64,000 nt of DNA from BS750m-G69 sp964441235 (lineage in GTDB: Bacteria > Fidelibacterota > UBA2242): the NCBI GenBank assembly GCA_964441235.1, contig CAYTUQ010000008.1, positions 34,896 to 98,895 on the forward strand. Reading direction: 5' to 3'. The notes under the pieces are model-generated. The model did not search any database. It was not told the DNA's origin and saw only the letters and a list, made by a program, of their open reading frames with translations. Position numbers and translations under genes: made by a program. Below, in pieces: positions 41,793 to 50,540 of the stretch (its first letter is position 1; the number at the start of each line of letters is the position of its first letter).

Positions 41793-42723
41793 AACTTCGA
41801 TGGTAAAAAAATACACGACGAAAAAAAATAACGCTCTTTTTATTTTTCTTTGGATATATCTAATTATAACAGTCCCAGCTTGCCAAAAGGCACCACAATT
41901 TCCCGATTTAACTGCAATTCCATGGATTCAAAAATACGGTTATCAAAATGAAGAGATTTTCTCAATCACTACAACTGGGAAAATTCCTGGACCTCAAATC
42001 GAAGTTTCAATCGGTAAAAAATCGCAAAATTTTCTCCTTGATCTAAGCAGTTTTGGGTTAGTATTCAAAGAAAATGCTTTTAAAAATCTTGACTTCGAAC
42101 CCCAACGTATGGCTTCTTCCATCATCGGAGATACCGAAATGCTTCTCGAAGAGGGATATGTCCATAATGTTTCTATATTGGGAAATTCATATCCAATACT
42201 CTACTCATCAGTTTTACAATATGCAAATGTTCCTTTTAGACAAAAAGGTGTAGTGGGCAGAACTTTTTTTCTTGATGGTAGAATGACTTTAGATATGAGC
42301 AATAAAATTCTCGCTTTCACATCTCAACCCAAACAACCACTTTCTGAAATTGTAAGCAGTTCTGAAACAATACCAATAGACCTGAATAATCAGTCAGGTC
42401 CGAAAAATGGTCTTATTAAATTTCACGGATTGATAAACGGGGAACGAATTCTAATGACAATAACCACACGGTCGGAAAAATCACAGATCAGTCCCGAACT
42501 TGCTGAAACTCTATCTAAAAAAGCCAATAGCAATTATTTTCAGATTGATATACTAAAACTTGGCAATACGACATTTACCGATCTAAAGTGCAATATCAAA
42601 GACGATCAATTACAGCTGGAGCCTGAAAGTACTGAACCGTTGCATTTTTCAGTTGGTCTGGACGTGATTGATAAAATCGTTCTTACTATTGATTTTGTAG
42701 ATAAAAAAATGGCAGTAGAATAA
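41776..42723 (+). CDS. Lipoprotein with an aspartyl-protease-like fold
   Basis: 315 residues (possibly starting at the internal ATG of MVKKYTTKK). A membrane segment FIFLWIYLIITVPACQKA contains a lipobox-like VPAC, so it is probably a lipoprotein. The body has two beta-rich halves, with the pieces QIEVSIGKKSQNFLLDLSSFGLVF and VVGRTFFLDGRMTLDMSNKIL recalling retropepsin-like proteins (AGVVG--FL....DY). However, the catalytic D-T/S-G is replaced by DLSSF, so protease activity is doubtful. It is likely transcribed with trmO. Function unknown. Confidence 0.55.
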   Translation: MEKLNRTSMVKKYTTKKNNALFIFLWIYLIITVPACQKAPQFPDLTAIPWIQKYGYQNEEIFSITTTGKIPGPQIEVSIGKKSQNFLLDLSSFGLVFKENAFKNLDFEPQRMASSIIGDTEMLLEEGYVHNVSILGNSYPILYSSVLQYANVPFRQKGVVGRTFFLDGRMTLDMSNKILAFTSQPKQPLSEIVSSSETIPIDLNNQSGPKNGLIKFHGLINGERILMTITTRSEKSQISPELAETLSKKANSNYFQIDILKLGNTTFTDLKCNIKDDQLQLEPESTEPLHFSVGLDVIDKIVLTIDFVDKKMAVE

Positions 42724-42784
42724 AAGATTTTTGATATTATAATTTCTAACATTGAGAATGTAAAAATTTTTATTAAATTATCAC

Positions 42785-43591
42785 ATGAGAAAAACTAATT
42801 TTACCTGGCTGCCAAAAAGAAAACAACTTTTCTATGAACAAATGGCACGTTCGTATCGTGCACTAGAACCTCAAAAACACACGGATTGGGCTCCGTTTAC
42901 TGAAAAAATGATTGACAGCAAAATAACCTTGATTTCCATTGCAGGCGCCTATCTCAAAAACCAAAAACCTTTCACGGTAGAAGAAAATAAATCGGATTAT
43001 GACTACCGGGAAATCAATATCGATTTTAAAAAAGAGGATTTGTGTTTATATCCTGTTGATTGGGAGCCGAGTGAATCAGAAGAGGATATAAATGTAATTC
43101 TTCCAGCTGAGCGCCTTATTCTACTTCAAAAAGAAGGATTAATTGGAAAAATTGATGATACAACCTATAGTTTCTCGGGATATAATAGTAATCGTGAACT
43201 TCTTACAAAGAGTATTGATAAACTCATCAATACTTTAAAACAATCTCAGGAAACCGATACCGGATCAGTAACAGCAAACAATGGTGCATTGATAATACCA
43301 GCTTCAGCCTTAAGCTCCGAAACAGCGTGCCTTATCGCATCACAAATGGAATCAAAAGGAATATCAACAGCGGTCTTATCACTTTTTTACGAACAAGCAC
43401 TAATTCTTTCACCACCTCGCTGTGCATTTATCAATTTCCCGTTTGGAAGACCTATTGGCAAGGCAAATCATATCACACTTCACACAGCTGTACTTAGAGA
43501 TACACTTCGCCTGTTCGAGAAAGCAAAATCACCGGGCCTATTGATAAATCTCAATTTCATCTGGTCTTTCGGAAATATACCTGATTGGTAA
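42785..43591 (+). CDS. GrdB-related protein (glycine/betaine reductase selenoprotein B family), without selenocysteine
   Basis: 268 residues. The early DWAPFTEKMIDSKITLISIAGAYLKNQKPFTVEENKSDYDYREIN matches the PF----S--V-L-STAG-----PF pattern of GrdB/PrdB-like reductases, and ALILSPPRCAFINFPFGRPIG matches the PPR-----PFGHPLG region of the short relatives. It ends in TAA rather than continuing past a TGA, and it lacks the C-terminal part that carries selenocysteine in true GrdB, so it is probably not a reductase subunit of the classical kind. No GrdA or GrdE gene adjoins it. Confidence 0.6.
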   Translation: MRKTNFTWLPKRKQLFYEQMARSYRALEPQKHTDWAPFTEKMIDSKITLISIAGAYLKNQKPFTVEENKSDYDYREINIDFKKEDLCLYPVDWEPSESEEDINVILPAERLILLQKEGLIGKIDDTTYSFSGYNSNRELLTKSIDKLINTLKQSQETDTGSVTANNGALIIPASALSSETACLIASQMESKGISTAVLSLFYEQALILSPPRCAFINFPFGRPIGKANHITLHTAVLRDTLRLFEKAKSPGLLINLNFIWSFGNIPDW

Positions 43592-44217
43592 TATCTGATT
43601 TTCACATAATCGATAATAACACTTACTGTCACGCGAATGTTCTGATCAATTCGATATTAACTATTGGTCATCCATAAAATTGAAGGAAATCGAGTAATTT
43701 AAATATCGAACAAGCCTGTCTTGCCATCAGGCAGGGAACACCAATTTTAGAATATCAATTTATGTCAAAGACATCTCTTCGAGATACTAACTTCTCCCAA
43801 GGGGATGCCTTTCCGAAGGTCACGGGGGACTCCTTCGGAGAATCTTCGATCGGCACAAAATCATAATTCGTCAATCCCTACCCTATCAGCAGAATGAATT
43901 GATTGACACTATGAAATTAGTATTTTATATTTTCATTTGATATTGGAAGTTTTTTTTAATCTTGTATCTTAAAGTAACAGTGGGAGGTTTTTAATCAATA
44001 AAAAATCACAAAAGCACAAGAAGCATAAAAAATCTAAAAAAATGAAAAAACAATTATACCTCACGATACCCAGTTAATAATTATAAAATAGGAGTATTAA
44101 TGTTTGCTATTATTCTTAGCATAAAATGGGCATGCACACCTGGCGGAAACGAAGATGAATTCACACAAAATGGATATTCAATGATAATAATCAATAAAAT
44201 AAGGAAAGGGTAATATT
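43592..44217. repeat. Repeat-rich intergenic region
   Basis: No convincing gene. Contains a GC-rich palindrome in the GCCTG...CAGGC style (about 43721-43741), the micro-element GTCAAAGAC then ATCTCTTCGAGAT (43764-43785, copy 10), the palindromes TCCCAAGGGGA and CCTTTCCGAAGG (43795-43819), and CTCCTTCGGAG then AATCTTCGATC (43830-43851, copy 11). Flanking words AATATCGAACAAG and GAACACCAATTTTAGAATATC read as continuous simple sequence if the first palindrome is removed. A 37-codon frame at 44101-44214 after GGAG is too short to judge. Confidence 0.6.
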
Positions 44218-44418
44218 ATGAGAAATTCAGGAATTATCCTGTTAGTGCTCGGTCTGGTACTGTTCTTTATATTGGGACTACCCGTATGGCTGGTTAAACT
44301 AATAGGAGTTATTGTTGCGATTGGTGGGCTATTTATGATTATCGCTCCTGAAAAGGCAGAAGAATTATTCGGAAAATGTAAATTACAAAAAAAGCCTAAA
44401 GAAGAAAAAAAAGACTAA
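44218..44418 (+). CDS. Small membrane protein
   Basis: 66 residues. Two hydrophobic helices, IILLVLGLVLFFILGLPVWL and LIGVIVAIGGLFMIIAP, with a lysine-rich tail QKKPKEEKKD, predicted to be an inner-membrane hairpin with both ends inside. AAGGAAAGGGTAAT before the ATG is a good ribosome site. Family not recognised; the shape resembles many two-helix stress or membrane-maintenance proteins. Confidence 0.6.
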   Translation: MRNSGIILLVLGLVLFFILGLPVWLVKLIGVIVAIGGLFMIIAPEKAEELFGKCKLQKKPKEEKKD

Positions 44419-44455
44419 GTCGCCCAACAATCTTTAATTAAGGTACATAATAAAC

Positions 44456-46354
44456 CTATTTGAATTTTGATAGAGTTTCTCCTCTATGGTGAATTTCTAC
44501 AATTTTCCCATTTTCTACAATTTTCAGAGATTCGATTATTTCTTGAGTACCTGAAATAACGTATAAGTAGATATCTATTTTATCCACTTTGAAAAGTAAA
44601 TAGTGCTCCTGCGAAGAGAATGCCTTAATTGTACTTTCCCAGGGAATATTTGCATCAACACGAGCATAGTAAGGTGCACCTGCTCCACCAGTAATAAACT
44701 GATAAACGGGATTTTTAAAGTCACTATTTGGATTACCATCGAAATAAACAGAAGTCTTTGAATCAATTAACATTCGAACATAATTATGTTCATGACCGGC
44801 AATCAAAGCCCGTACTTTCCCGTTTTGCGATAACGCTTTCCAGAATCTATCTCTGCATTTGACAACATATTCTCTATTTAAGGGTTCATTATCAATAGTA
44901 CTATTGGATTCTGGAGAACCGCCCGAATACCACATTGCGTCACTAAGATGACCAGAAACCGGAAAGGATGGCTCGTGAGTAAAAACAAAAATATGCTTTA
45001 TTTTTTTATCAGACTTAGATTCATCTAAAACTTTTTCCAGCCATTCCATCTGATTTTCAAGAATATAGCCTTGAATATTTCCACCGATATCTTCCGCCCA
45101 TGCCGCCCACCAGTAATTGTTATTTATTGATATAAATCTGGTATTATCCCAGTCAAAATAGTAAACGTTTTCCCTATACGTTGGAGCAGAAGTACTCTCC
45201 TTTTCAGGATAGTCATTAATGGGATTTACAAATTCCTGAGCAAATAGGTCTTCACTCGAATTACCAAAAACTTTGTCTATTCTTATCCCATATTTTTGTC
45301 TTGGATCTTTCCAGTAATCAAGGACAAGATCATGATTACCCATTCCTTCGAAAATTGGCATAATGTGACCAACAGGCTCAACCGCATCTTTCCAGGACTT
45401 CAGCTGCATTATGTAGTCTTTCTCATCCGTAGTATGACCATTTATCAGATCACCTGCAAATATTGTAAATTCCGACCCTCTCGAGTAAGCATCAATGAAT
45501 AACCTTTGAAGAATATTGAAGTTCACTCCATTGGAATTATTAGTAAATCCACCATAACCTGAACGACTATCTGACATTGCTGCAAATAAGAATTTTCCAG
45601 AACTTCCGGGTGTTTTGAATTCGAAAACAGGAGTGGATACAGTTATCGACTCTGAGGTAGCTTTAACCTGGTATTTATGATTCACACCTGAGTATTTCTC
45701 AATAACAACTTCATGATGAGTATTTTCAGGAGATTTATACGAAATACCGTCAACCACTACCGTACCTTTTGACAGTCTGTCAGTATCCCATGATATTTTA
45801 AAACTATTAGATGATGTAATATCAATCCATGGACCTTCTTTAATACAAACAACATTACGATTTCCACGGTATTCAAATCGTTTGTTGAAAATATGCGTAG
45901 TTGACTTTTCAGGGTCGGGAAGCATTAAACGATAACATACAGTTCCTCCACCCTGAGAACTGAAAACACTTCCAAAATCATAAAGAGGATATTCGAGACG
46001 TTTAAGATCAATGGTAATCGAATGATGCGTAGAGTTACCGGCTAATTTTTCTTTTCCGAAGTGCCTGTATATAGGGGTTTGCACTTTTTGATCAGATAAA
46101 TATGTACCGTAATGACAATAAGCGGCTGGGAGAGGAGATACAGTTTCAAAGGTTATTACTGCTTTTTTCTGATTTCCTTTAGTAAAAATTTTTACTACGG
46201 GCTCACTTTCAAGAATGCGACTCATACTTGTCTGCCTGTCCTCTGGATTTCCAGTTAACGGAGGTTGACCAACTCTACCTATTTGAGATTGAGATTTTTG
46301 AAAAATTCCAAAAGAGAGAGTCACTAAAAGTAGAAAAATAATTCTTGTTTTCAT
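44456..46354 (-). CDS. Secreted metallophosphoesterase (purple acid phosphatase-like)
   Basis: 632 residues with signal peptide MKTRIIFLLLVTLSFGIFQKSQS. A fibronectin-like N-terminal half (residues 60-240) is followed by the calcineurin-like phosphoesterase domain. The metal motifs are visible: FAAMSDSRSG (D-x-R in place of the usual D-x-H), FTIFAGDLING (GD), FEGMGNHDL (GNHD), KHIFVFTHEPSFP (H) and VRALIAGHEHNYVR (GHxH). It ends in a short beta tail. Likely hydrolyses phosphate esters in the periplasm or outside. Monocistronic. Confidence 0.85.
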   Translation of the reverse strand: MKTRIIFLLLVTLSFGIFQKSQSQIGRVGQPPLTGNPEDRQTSMSRILESEPVVKIFTKGNQKKAVITFETVSPLPAAYCHYGTYLSDQKVQTPIYRHFGKEKLAGNSTHHSITIDLKRLEYPLYDFGSVFSSQGGGTVCYRLMLPDPEKSTTHIFNKRFEYRGNRNVVCIKEGPWIDITSSNSFKISWDTDRLSKGTVVVDGISYKSPENTHHEVVIEKYSGVNHKYQVKATSESITVSTPVFEFKTPGSSGKFLFAAMSDSRSGYGGFTNNSNGVNFNILQRLFIDAYSRGSEFTIFAGDLINGHTTDEKDYIMQLKSWKDAVEPVGHIMPIFEGMGNHDLVLDYWKDPRQKYGIRIDKVFGNSSEDLFAQEFVNPINDYPEKESTSAPTYRENVYYFDWDNTRFISINNNYWWAAWAEDIGGNIQGYILENQMEWLEKVLDESKSDKKIKHIFVFTHEPSFPVSGHLSDAMWYSGGSPESNSTIDNEPLNREYVVKCRDRFWKALSQNGKVRALIAGHEHNYVRMLIDSKTSVYFDGNPNSDFKNPVYQFITGGAGAPYYARVDANIPWESTIKAFSSQEHYLLFKVDKIDIYLYVISGTQEIIESLKIVENGKIVEIHHRGETLSKFK

Positions 46355-46565
46355 TTAATCCTCAATAATTTTCCGTTGGAAAGTTATTAGAAATATTGAT
46401 AACTTACCAGCGGATTTATAAAATATTCTGAAAATTAGGTTCATAAAAAATATCATTTCGAGAAACTTCAGATGTAATGATAAAGTTGAAAATGAATCTA
46501 AGAAATTAGTAACTTGACAACAATGATTTTTTTTGTTAAAAATTAATCAATTAAAAGAGTTGTGT

Positions 46566-46763
46566 ATGCCGGTTTATGACTATGAATGTGAAAACTGCGG
46601 AAAAGTTTTCGAGGAATTTGTTGTATCTCACAAAATTCCTGATTCTGAAATAAAATGCCCTGAATGTGGAGAGTATAAGGCAAAAAGAAAATTATCCGCT
46701 CCAGCAATTGCCGGTTCAAGCAGTTCACACCCATCATCTTGCGGATTAAGCGGTTTTACCTGA
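46566..46763 (+). CDS. FmdB-type zinc ribbon protein
   Basis: 65 residues beginning MPVYDYECENCGKVFEEF, the FmdB/CxxC_CxxC_SSSS family opening, with the second pair CPECG and the low-complexity tail AIAGSSSSHPSSCG. A small cytoplasmic zinc-binding protein, often a regulator. The start is the internal ATG at 46566, preceded by AAGAG. Confidence 0.9.
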   Translation: MPVYDYECENCGKVFEEFVVSHKIPDSEIKCPECGEYKAKRKLSAPAIAGSSSSHPSSCGLSGFT

Positions 46764-46839
46764 GGAACTTGATTCCGACAGTTGTCGGCAAGGTTTCACA
46801 ATTCACAAATACACAAAATAACGCTTCACGCTTCACTTT

Positions 46840-47382
46840 TCACGTTTTACGTTTTACAAACGACTCCCCGTATTCCAATAACTTTTCTACAATACTATCT
46901 CGATTTTCCAAAGTAACTTCGAAAACACCTGCATCGTTAAAATCTTCAAGCCAAAAATCAAGCGCACGTTCCTGGATAACCGCCAGTACATCATGGTTGC
47001 TCAAGAAGATTTCTTTAACTTTATTACAAAATAGGGGCTCTTTTTTCTCTATTATACCAAGTTCATCCATTAAAATCATTTTGTTGGAATTAATAGAACG
47101 TCGAAGTATGTCCCTTCCGAAGTTTCTAAATACTGAAAGCTCTAATCCATAATTTTGAAATGACACTCTTTTCGGAAAATCGACATGTGCAAATGTTTCT
47201 GATCTACCGCCGATTTCTGTTAAACTATAACCAACGATTTTGCCCTGTTCAATAATTTTTTCTGTTTTGAAACCGACGCAATCTATTGATAAATGTTTAA
47301 TAAACTTTTGTACTACTGTACTTTTACCGACACCGATATTTCCAGTAATAACAATTTTAAATCCAGAGGGATATTCTATCAA
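46840..47382 (-). CDS. NTPase of the THEP1 family
   Basis: 180-residue P-loop NTPase: Walker A TGNIGVGKSTVVQKF, Walker B MILMDELGIIE, and the FAHVDFPKRVSFQNYGLELSVF block of the nucleoside-triphosphatase THEP1 family, which hydrolyses NTPs and has been suspected of a role near nucleotide or cofactor metabolism. It is on the minus strand, 25 bases downstream of a membrane-protein gene, and divergent from the xanthine dehydrogenase genes. A link to molybdenum cofactor handling is only a possibility. Its 3' end overlaps word-like sequence (46812-46860) such as CACGCTTCAC and CACGTTTTACG. Confidence 0.8.
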   Translation of the reverse strand: MIEYPSGFKIVITGNIGVGKSTVVQKFIKHLSIDCVGFKTEKIIEQGKIVGYSLTEIGGRSETFAHVDFPKRVSFQNYGLELSVFRNFGRDILRRSINSNKMILMDELGIIEKKEPLFCNKVKEIFLSNHDVLAVIQERALDFWLEDFNDAGVFEVTLENRDSIVEKLLEYGESFVKRKT

Positions 47383-47407
47383 CTGTTAGTTGAGTAAATT
47401 TTATGAT

Positions 47408-48082
47408 TTAGAGACGAATTAATACAGCCAAAGAAATCATTATAACAGTGGCACCCTGTAATGCCCACCGCAATCTCACTGATATTCCTCTCGTAAGGCT
47501 TTTTTCAGAACTCAAGAACTCCGTAAATCGAGCACCTAAAAGCGTACCAACTGGAAAAGCTACTGCCGATAATCCGATTGCAATCGGAGAATAGTAAAGA
47601 GCAAGTGGATAAGTAGTGCCTTTTACAACACAAGCAGGTATTCCTGTAAAATATTTGACAAGTGGGAAAACACTTACTGCTATTAATGCAAACAAACCAC
47701 CGGAAATCGCCAGACCATATATCTTCTTTAACAAATCTTTACGAATTATTGTAAAAACGAAAACAAACGCTAATAACTCAACAACCATCGCAAAAATGGG
47801 GTTTCCTACAGCTCCGTGAACAACAGGAAGATGCAGCATAAACGCATCAAGCAGCTTAAAGAGAATAACCATACCAAGTGCTATGAATAAAAATGAAAAT
47901 TTCTTAATTAATGCATATCCAAAAGAGAGCAAGAGAGCAACCATGCCGGTCATAAGTGAGCCGGTAATAAAATAAACGCTGGTATTTCGCATGCTCATTC
48001 CAATCAATGCTTCGGAAAGTCCCCAAATAGCACCTATCCCAATCGCCATCCAAACAATTGTCTTTTTATCTAACTTTTCCAT
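47408..48082 (-). CDS. Integral membrane protein, function unknown
   Basis: 224 residues with about six or seven hydrophobic helices: IVWMAIGIGAIWGLSEALIG, YFITGSLMTGMVALLLSFGY, FLFIALGMVILFKLLDAFML, FAMVVELLAFVFVFTII, LAISGGLFALIAVSVFPLV, YYSPIAIGLSAVAFPVGTLL and ALQGATVIMISLAVLIRL. The spacing recalls ECF-transporter S components, but no family motif is clear. It is transcribed with the THEP1 NTPase and lies back to back with the xanthine dehydrogenase genes, sharing a 182-base promoter region, so it may carry a substrate or cofactor for that pathway. Confidence 0.6.
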   Translation of the reverse strand: MEKLDKKTIVWMAIGIGAIWGLSEALIGMSMRNTSVYFITGSLMTGMVALLLSFGYALIKKFSFLFIALGMVILFKLLDAFMLHLPVVHGAVGNPIFAMVVELLAFVFVFTIIRKDLLKKIYGLAISGGLFALIAVSVFPLVKYFTGIPACVVKGTTYPLALYYSPIAIGLSAVAFPVGTLLGARFTEFLSSEKSLTRGISVRLRWALQGATVIMISLAVLIRL

Positions 48083-48264
48083 AACTGCTCCCTAAAATTT
48101 CATTCAAATATAACATAATATTTTAAATAGACAATGAAATGAAAATGGTCTGATGGATATGCTTTTTGTAAATCAGGATTTTTTTATGTACCAATAACAT
48201 TGCATTTAAGAGGTAATTTTGCGAAATTAATATTAGATGTCAAAAATAACGATTGTGAGTTCAA

Positions 48265-49071
48265 ATGTTAGTAAATGTAAAAAATTGGTATAGACCTGAG
48301 AACATCACTGAAGCACTCAGTGTAATGAAGAAAGGCAGGGTTATTCCTTATGCCGGTGGTACAAGCTTTCACAGGGGCGGAAAAATCACAGCAACAGGAA
48401 TGATTGATCTCAGAAAACTTGATCTTGACTTCATACATGAAACAGAAAGTGGAACAACAATTGGTGCCTGCGCACGGTTTAAAGATATTGCAAATTACAA
48501 CTTCACGGATGGACGCAAAATTCTCAAGGAGGCATGCTCAATAGCTGCTTCTACATCCCTGCGTAATCTAATAACAATCGGCGGTTCACTCGCTTCAATA
48601 CCGCTGTGGTCAAATATCCCTGCTGCTCTATTGGCGTTAAATGCCGAAATTGAAATTGCAGGAACAAATGCAGGCAAATTTGGAATTGAAAGTTTTTTAA
48701 GTGAAAAGCCACTCGATGGGACTTCTTTAATTACTCAGATTTTTATTCCCAAATCTCCCGGAATTGGAACTTACCATCGGTACAGCAAAACGAAATTCGA
48801 CTACTCACTTATTGACACCGCTATTTATATAGAATTGAAAAATAGGGAAATAGAAATAATTAGAATTGCAGTTGGCAATTTATTTCCAAAAGCCAGAAGG
48901 CTTCACAATCTTGAAGAAAGCTTAAAAGGTTTGCCAATTAATAGCGAAAGAATTGTTGAATTTGTAGATAAATTGGAAATTAATCCCATATTTTTTTCCA
49001 TCGCATCAAAGGAATTTGGAAGCAACTTGGTGAGAGTATTCATCAAAAGAGCATTCAAGCAGGTCAGTTAA
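48265..49071 (+). CDS. xdhB: Xanthine dehydrogenase FAD-binding subunit
   Basis: 268 residues of the medium, FAD-binding subunit of a molybdenum hydroxylase. It passes electrons from the 2Fe-2S subunit to an acceptor. Motifs: VIPYAGGTSFHRGGK (first FAD loop, normally AGGTDL), and AAST-SLRNLITIGGSLASIPLWSNIPAALLAL, matching the RN-AT-GGN----P--D--PAL-AL signature with substitutions. The length is normal for this short class (YgfM/XdhB type). First gene of the operon; an ATPase cassette separates it from the 2Fe-2S gene. Confidence 0.9.
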   Translation: MLVNVKNWYRPENITEALSVMKKGRVIPYAGGTSFHRGGKITATGMIDLRKLDLDFIHETESGTTIGACARFKDIANYNFTDGRKILKEACSIAASTSLRNLITIGGSLASIPLWSNIPAALLALNAEIEIAGTNAGKFGIESFLSEKPLDGTSLITQIFIPKSPGIGTYHRYSKTKFDYSLIDTAIYIELKNREIEIIRIAVGNLFPKARRLHNLEESLKGLPINSERIVEFVDKLEINPIFFSIASKEFGSNLVRVFIKRAFKQVS

Positions 49072-49190
49072 TAAATGCATAAAACGATCATTAATAACAG
49101 GGGAAGAAATAATTAGTTTATTGCCTCTACTTTTTCGTATTAAACATATACGGAGGCAGACATATTTCTTATTGAAATGGGTAAAATTAA

Positions 49191-49224
49191 ATTACGCAAA
49201 ATGCGTTACGCAAGTTGCGTAATT
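49191..49224. repeat. 34-bp palindromic direct repeat, left copy
   Basis: Identical to 50461-50494. Starts ATTACGCAAAATGCGT and ends TACGCAAGTTGCGTAATT: two adjacent palindromes, and the whole is also roughly palindromic. It brackets the ATPase gene at 49256. Confidence 0.9.
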
Positions 49225-49255
49225 GGTAAAGATATTGTAAATTAGAAAGAGTAAT

Positions 49256-50392
49256 ATGGCTAATCCTTTTAAATATGGTGGAATTGTTAGTGGTGTTGAT
49301 TTCTGCAATCGCAAAAGCGAGCTAGAAGATATTAATAGGGCAATGCAAAATAGTGAAAATCTTTTTCTCTATTCCGAACGACGTTTTGGTAAAACTTCTT
49401 TAATAAAACAAGCTCTTAAAAAACTGCCATTAAGTAAATTTCGATGGGCATACATAGACCTTTGGCCCACAGATTCCGATATCTCCTTCGCGACAACATT
49501 TGCGAAGGCAATTTCTGAGTCGATGAGCAGTAGTACAGATAAATTAATAGAGTTTGCCAAAAATTTTTTTGGACACCTTTCACCAAACATAAGTATTGAC
49601 GAAGAAGGTAAACCCAAAATCACTTTTGGTTTTAGCGGAGATTATCAAACAGGTTTAGACATCGAGGAAATTCTTAAAGTTCCACCCAAAATTTCAGAAA
49701 GACGAAAGTGCAAAATTATTATTGTATTTGATGAATTCCAGCAGATACTTGAGTATGACACTGATTATATAGAAAGACGATTGCGGAGCTCTATACAGAA
49801 TCATAAAAATGTTTCTTATATATTTTTGGGAAGTAGAAAGCACTTAATTCAAAAGATGTTTCTAAACAAAATACATCCTCTCTATCGCATTGGTGGACAT
49901 TATCCTTTAAAACCTATAAATGAAAAAAATTGGTTACCATTTATTCAAAAGAAATTTTTAGAATATAATAAGAATATTTCCAATGAATTAATTTTTTCTA
50001 TCTGTCGTTTAACAGAGGGACATCCTTTTTATACACAACACCTATGCCATTCACTCTGGGAATTATGCAAAGAAAATACATCTATTACATCCCAAGATAT
50101 AAATTTGGCTGTAAATATTTTGCTTAACAGAGAAAGTTATGCTTATACAACTCTCTGGGAATCTATTGGCAAAAATCAGAAGCGGTTTCTAAAGGGCTTG
50201 GCGCTTGAATCAGAAGGAGTAAAAACGTTCTCATCCGAATTTTTTCTAAAATACGGCTTACGCTCAGCATCAAACGTTCAAAGAGCTGCTGAAGCGCTTC
50301 TTGAAAGGGATATTATAGATAGAGAAAATGGATACTTTGTAATTATCGATCGCTTTTTCAAAATTTGGATTAAAAAAATTCAATCTGTGTAG
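49256..50392 (+). CDS. Stand-alone ATPase (ATPase_2/archaeal ATPase-like), mobile cassette
   Basis: 378-residue STAND-related ATPase. Opens MANPFKYGGIVSGVDFCNRKSELEDI, Walker A YSERRFGKTSLIKQAL, Walker B KIIIVFDEFQQIL, sensor 1 VSYIFLGSRKHL, then LYRIGGHYPLKPINEKNWLPFI, and a winged-helix C-terminus QRAAEALLERDIIDRENGYFVIID. It belongs to the P-loop group commonly found as isolated genes in variable numbers. It lies between the FAD and 2Fe-2S genes of an otherwise contiguous operon, enclosed by identical 34-base palindromic repeats, so it behaves as an inserted unit. Biological role unknown. Confidence 0.85.
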   Translation: MANPFKYGGIVSGVDFCNRKSELEDINRAMQNSENLFLYSERRFGKTSLIKQALKKLPLSKFRWAYIDLWPTDSDISFATTFAKAISESMSSSTDKLIEFAKNFFGHLSPNISIDEEGKPKITFGFSGDYQTGLDIEEILKVPPKISERRKCKIIIVFDEFQQILEYDTDYIERRLRSSIQNHKNVSYIFLGSRKHLIQKMFLNKIHPLYRIGGHYPLKPINEKNWLPFIQKKFLEYNKNISNELIFSICRLTEGHPFYTQHLCHSLWELCKENTSITSQDINLAVNILLNRESYAYTTLWESIGKNQKRFLKGLALESEGVKTFSSEFFLKYGLRSASNVQRAAEALLERDIIDRENGYFVIIDRFFKIWIKKIQSV

Positions 50393-50460
50393 ATTTATTG
50401 GATATTCAGATAGAATTAGACGATAAATCTTTTTAAAGAATTGAACTAAAATTCTTAATC

Positions 50461-50494
50461 ATTACGCAAAATGCGTTACGCAAGTTGCGTAATT
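50461..50494. repeat. 34-bp palindromic direct repeat, right copy
   Basis: Identical in all 34 positions to 49191-49224, while the sequences immediately outside differ (GGTAAAG against TGAAAAC). Confidence 0.9.
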
Positions 50495-50540
50495 TGAAAA
50501 CCTATTCAAATGTTTCAATAACAAATATTAGAAGAATTAT

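Noticed and set aside
42785..43600. Selenocysteine readthrough in the GrdB-like gene
   Set aside because: The stop is TAA, not TGA, and no GrdB-like sequence follows it.
49191..50494. CRISPR-like array from the repeated 34-mers and other short repeats
   Set aside because: Only two copies 1.27 kb apart around a gene; no regular spacers anywhere and no cas genes.
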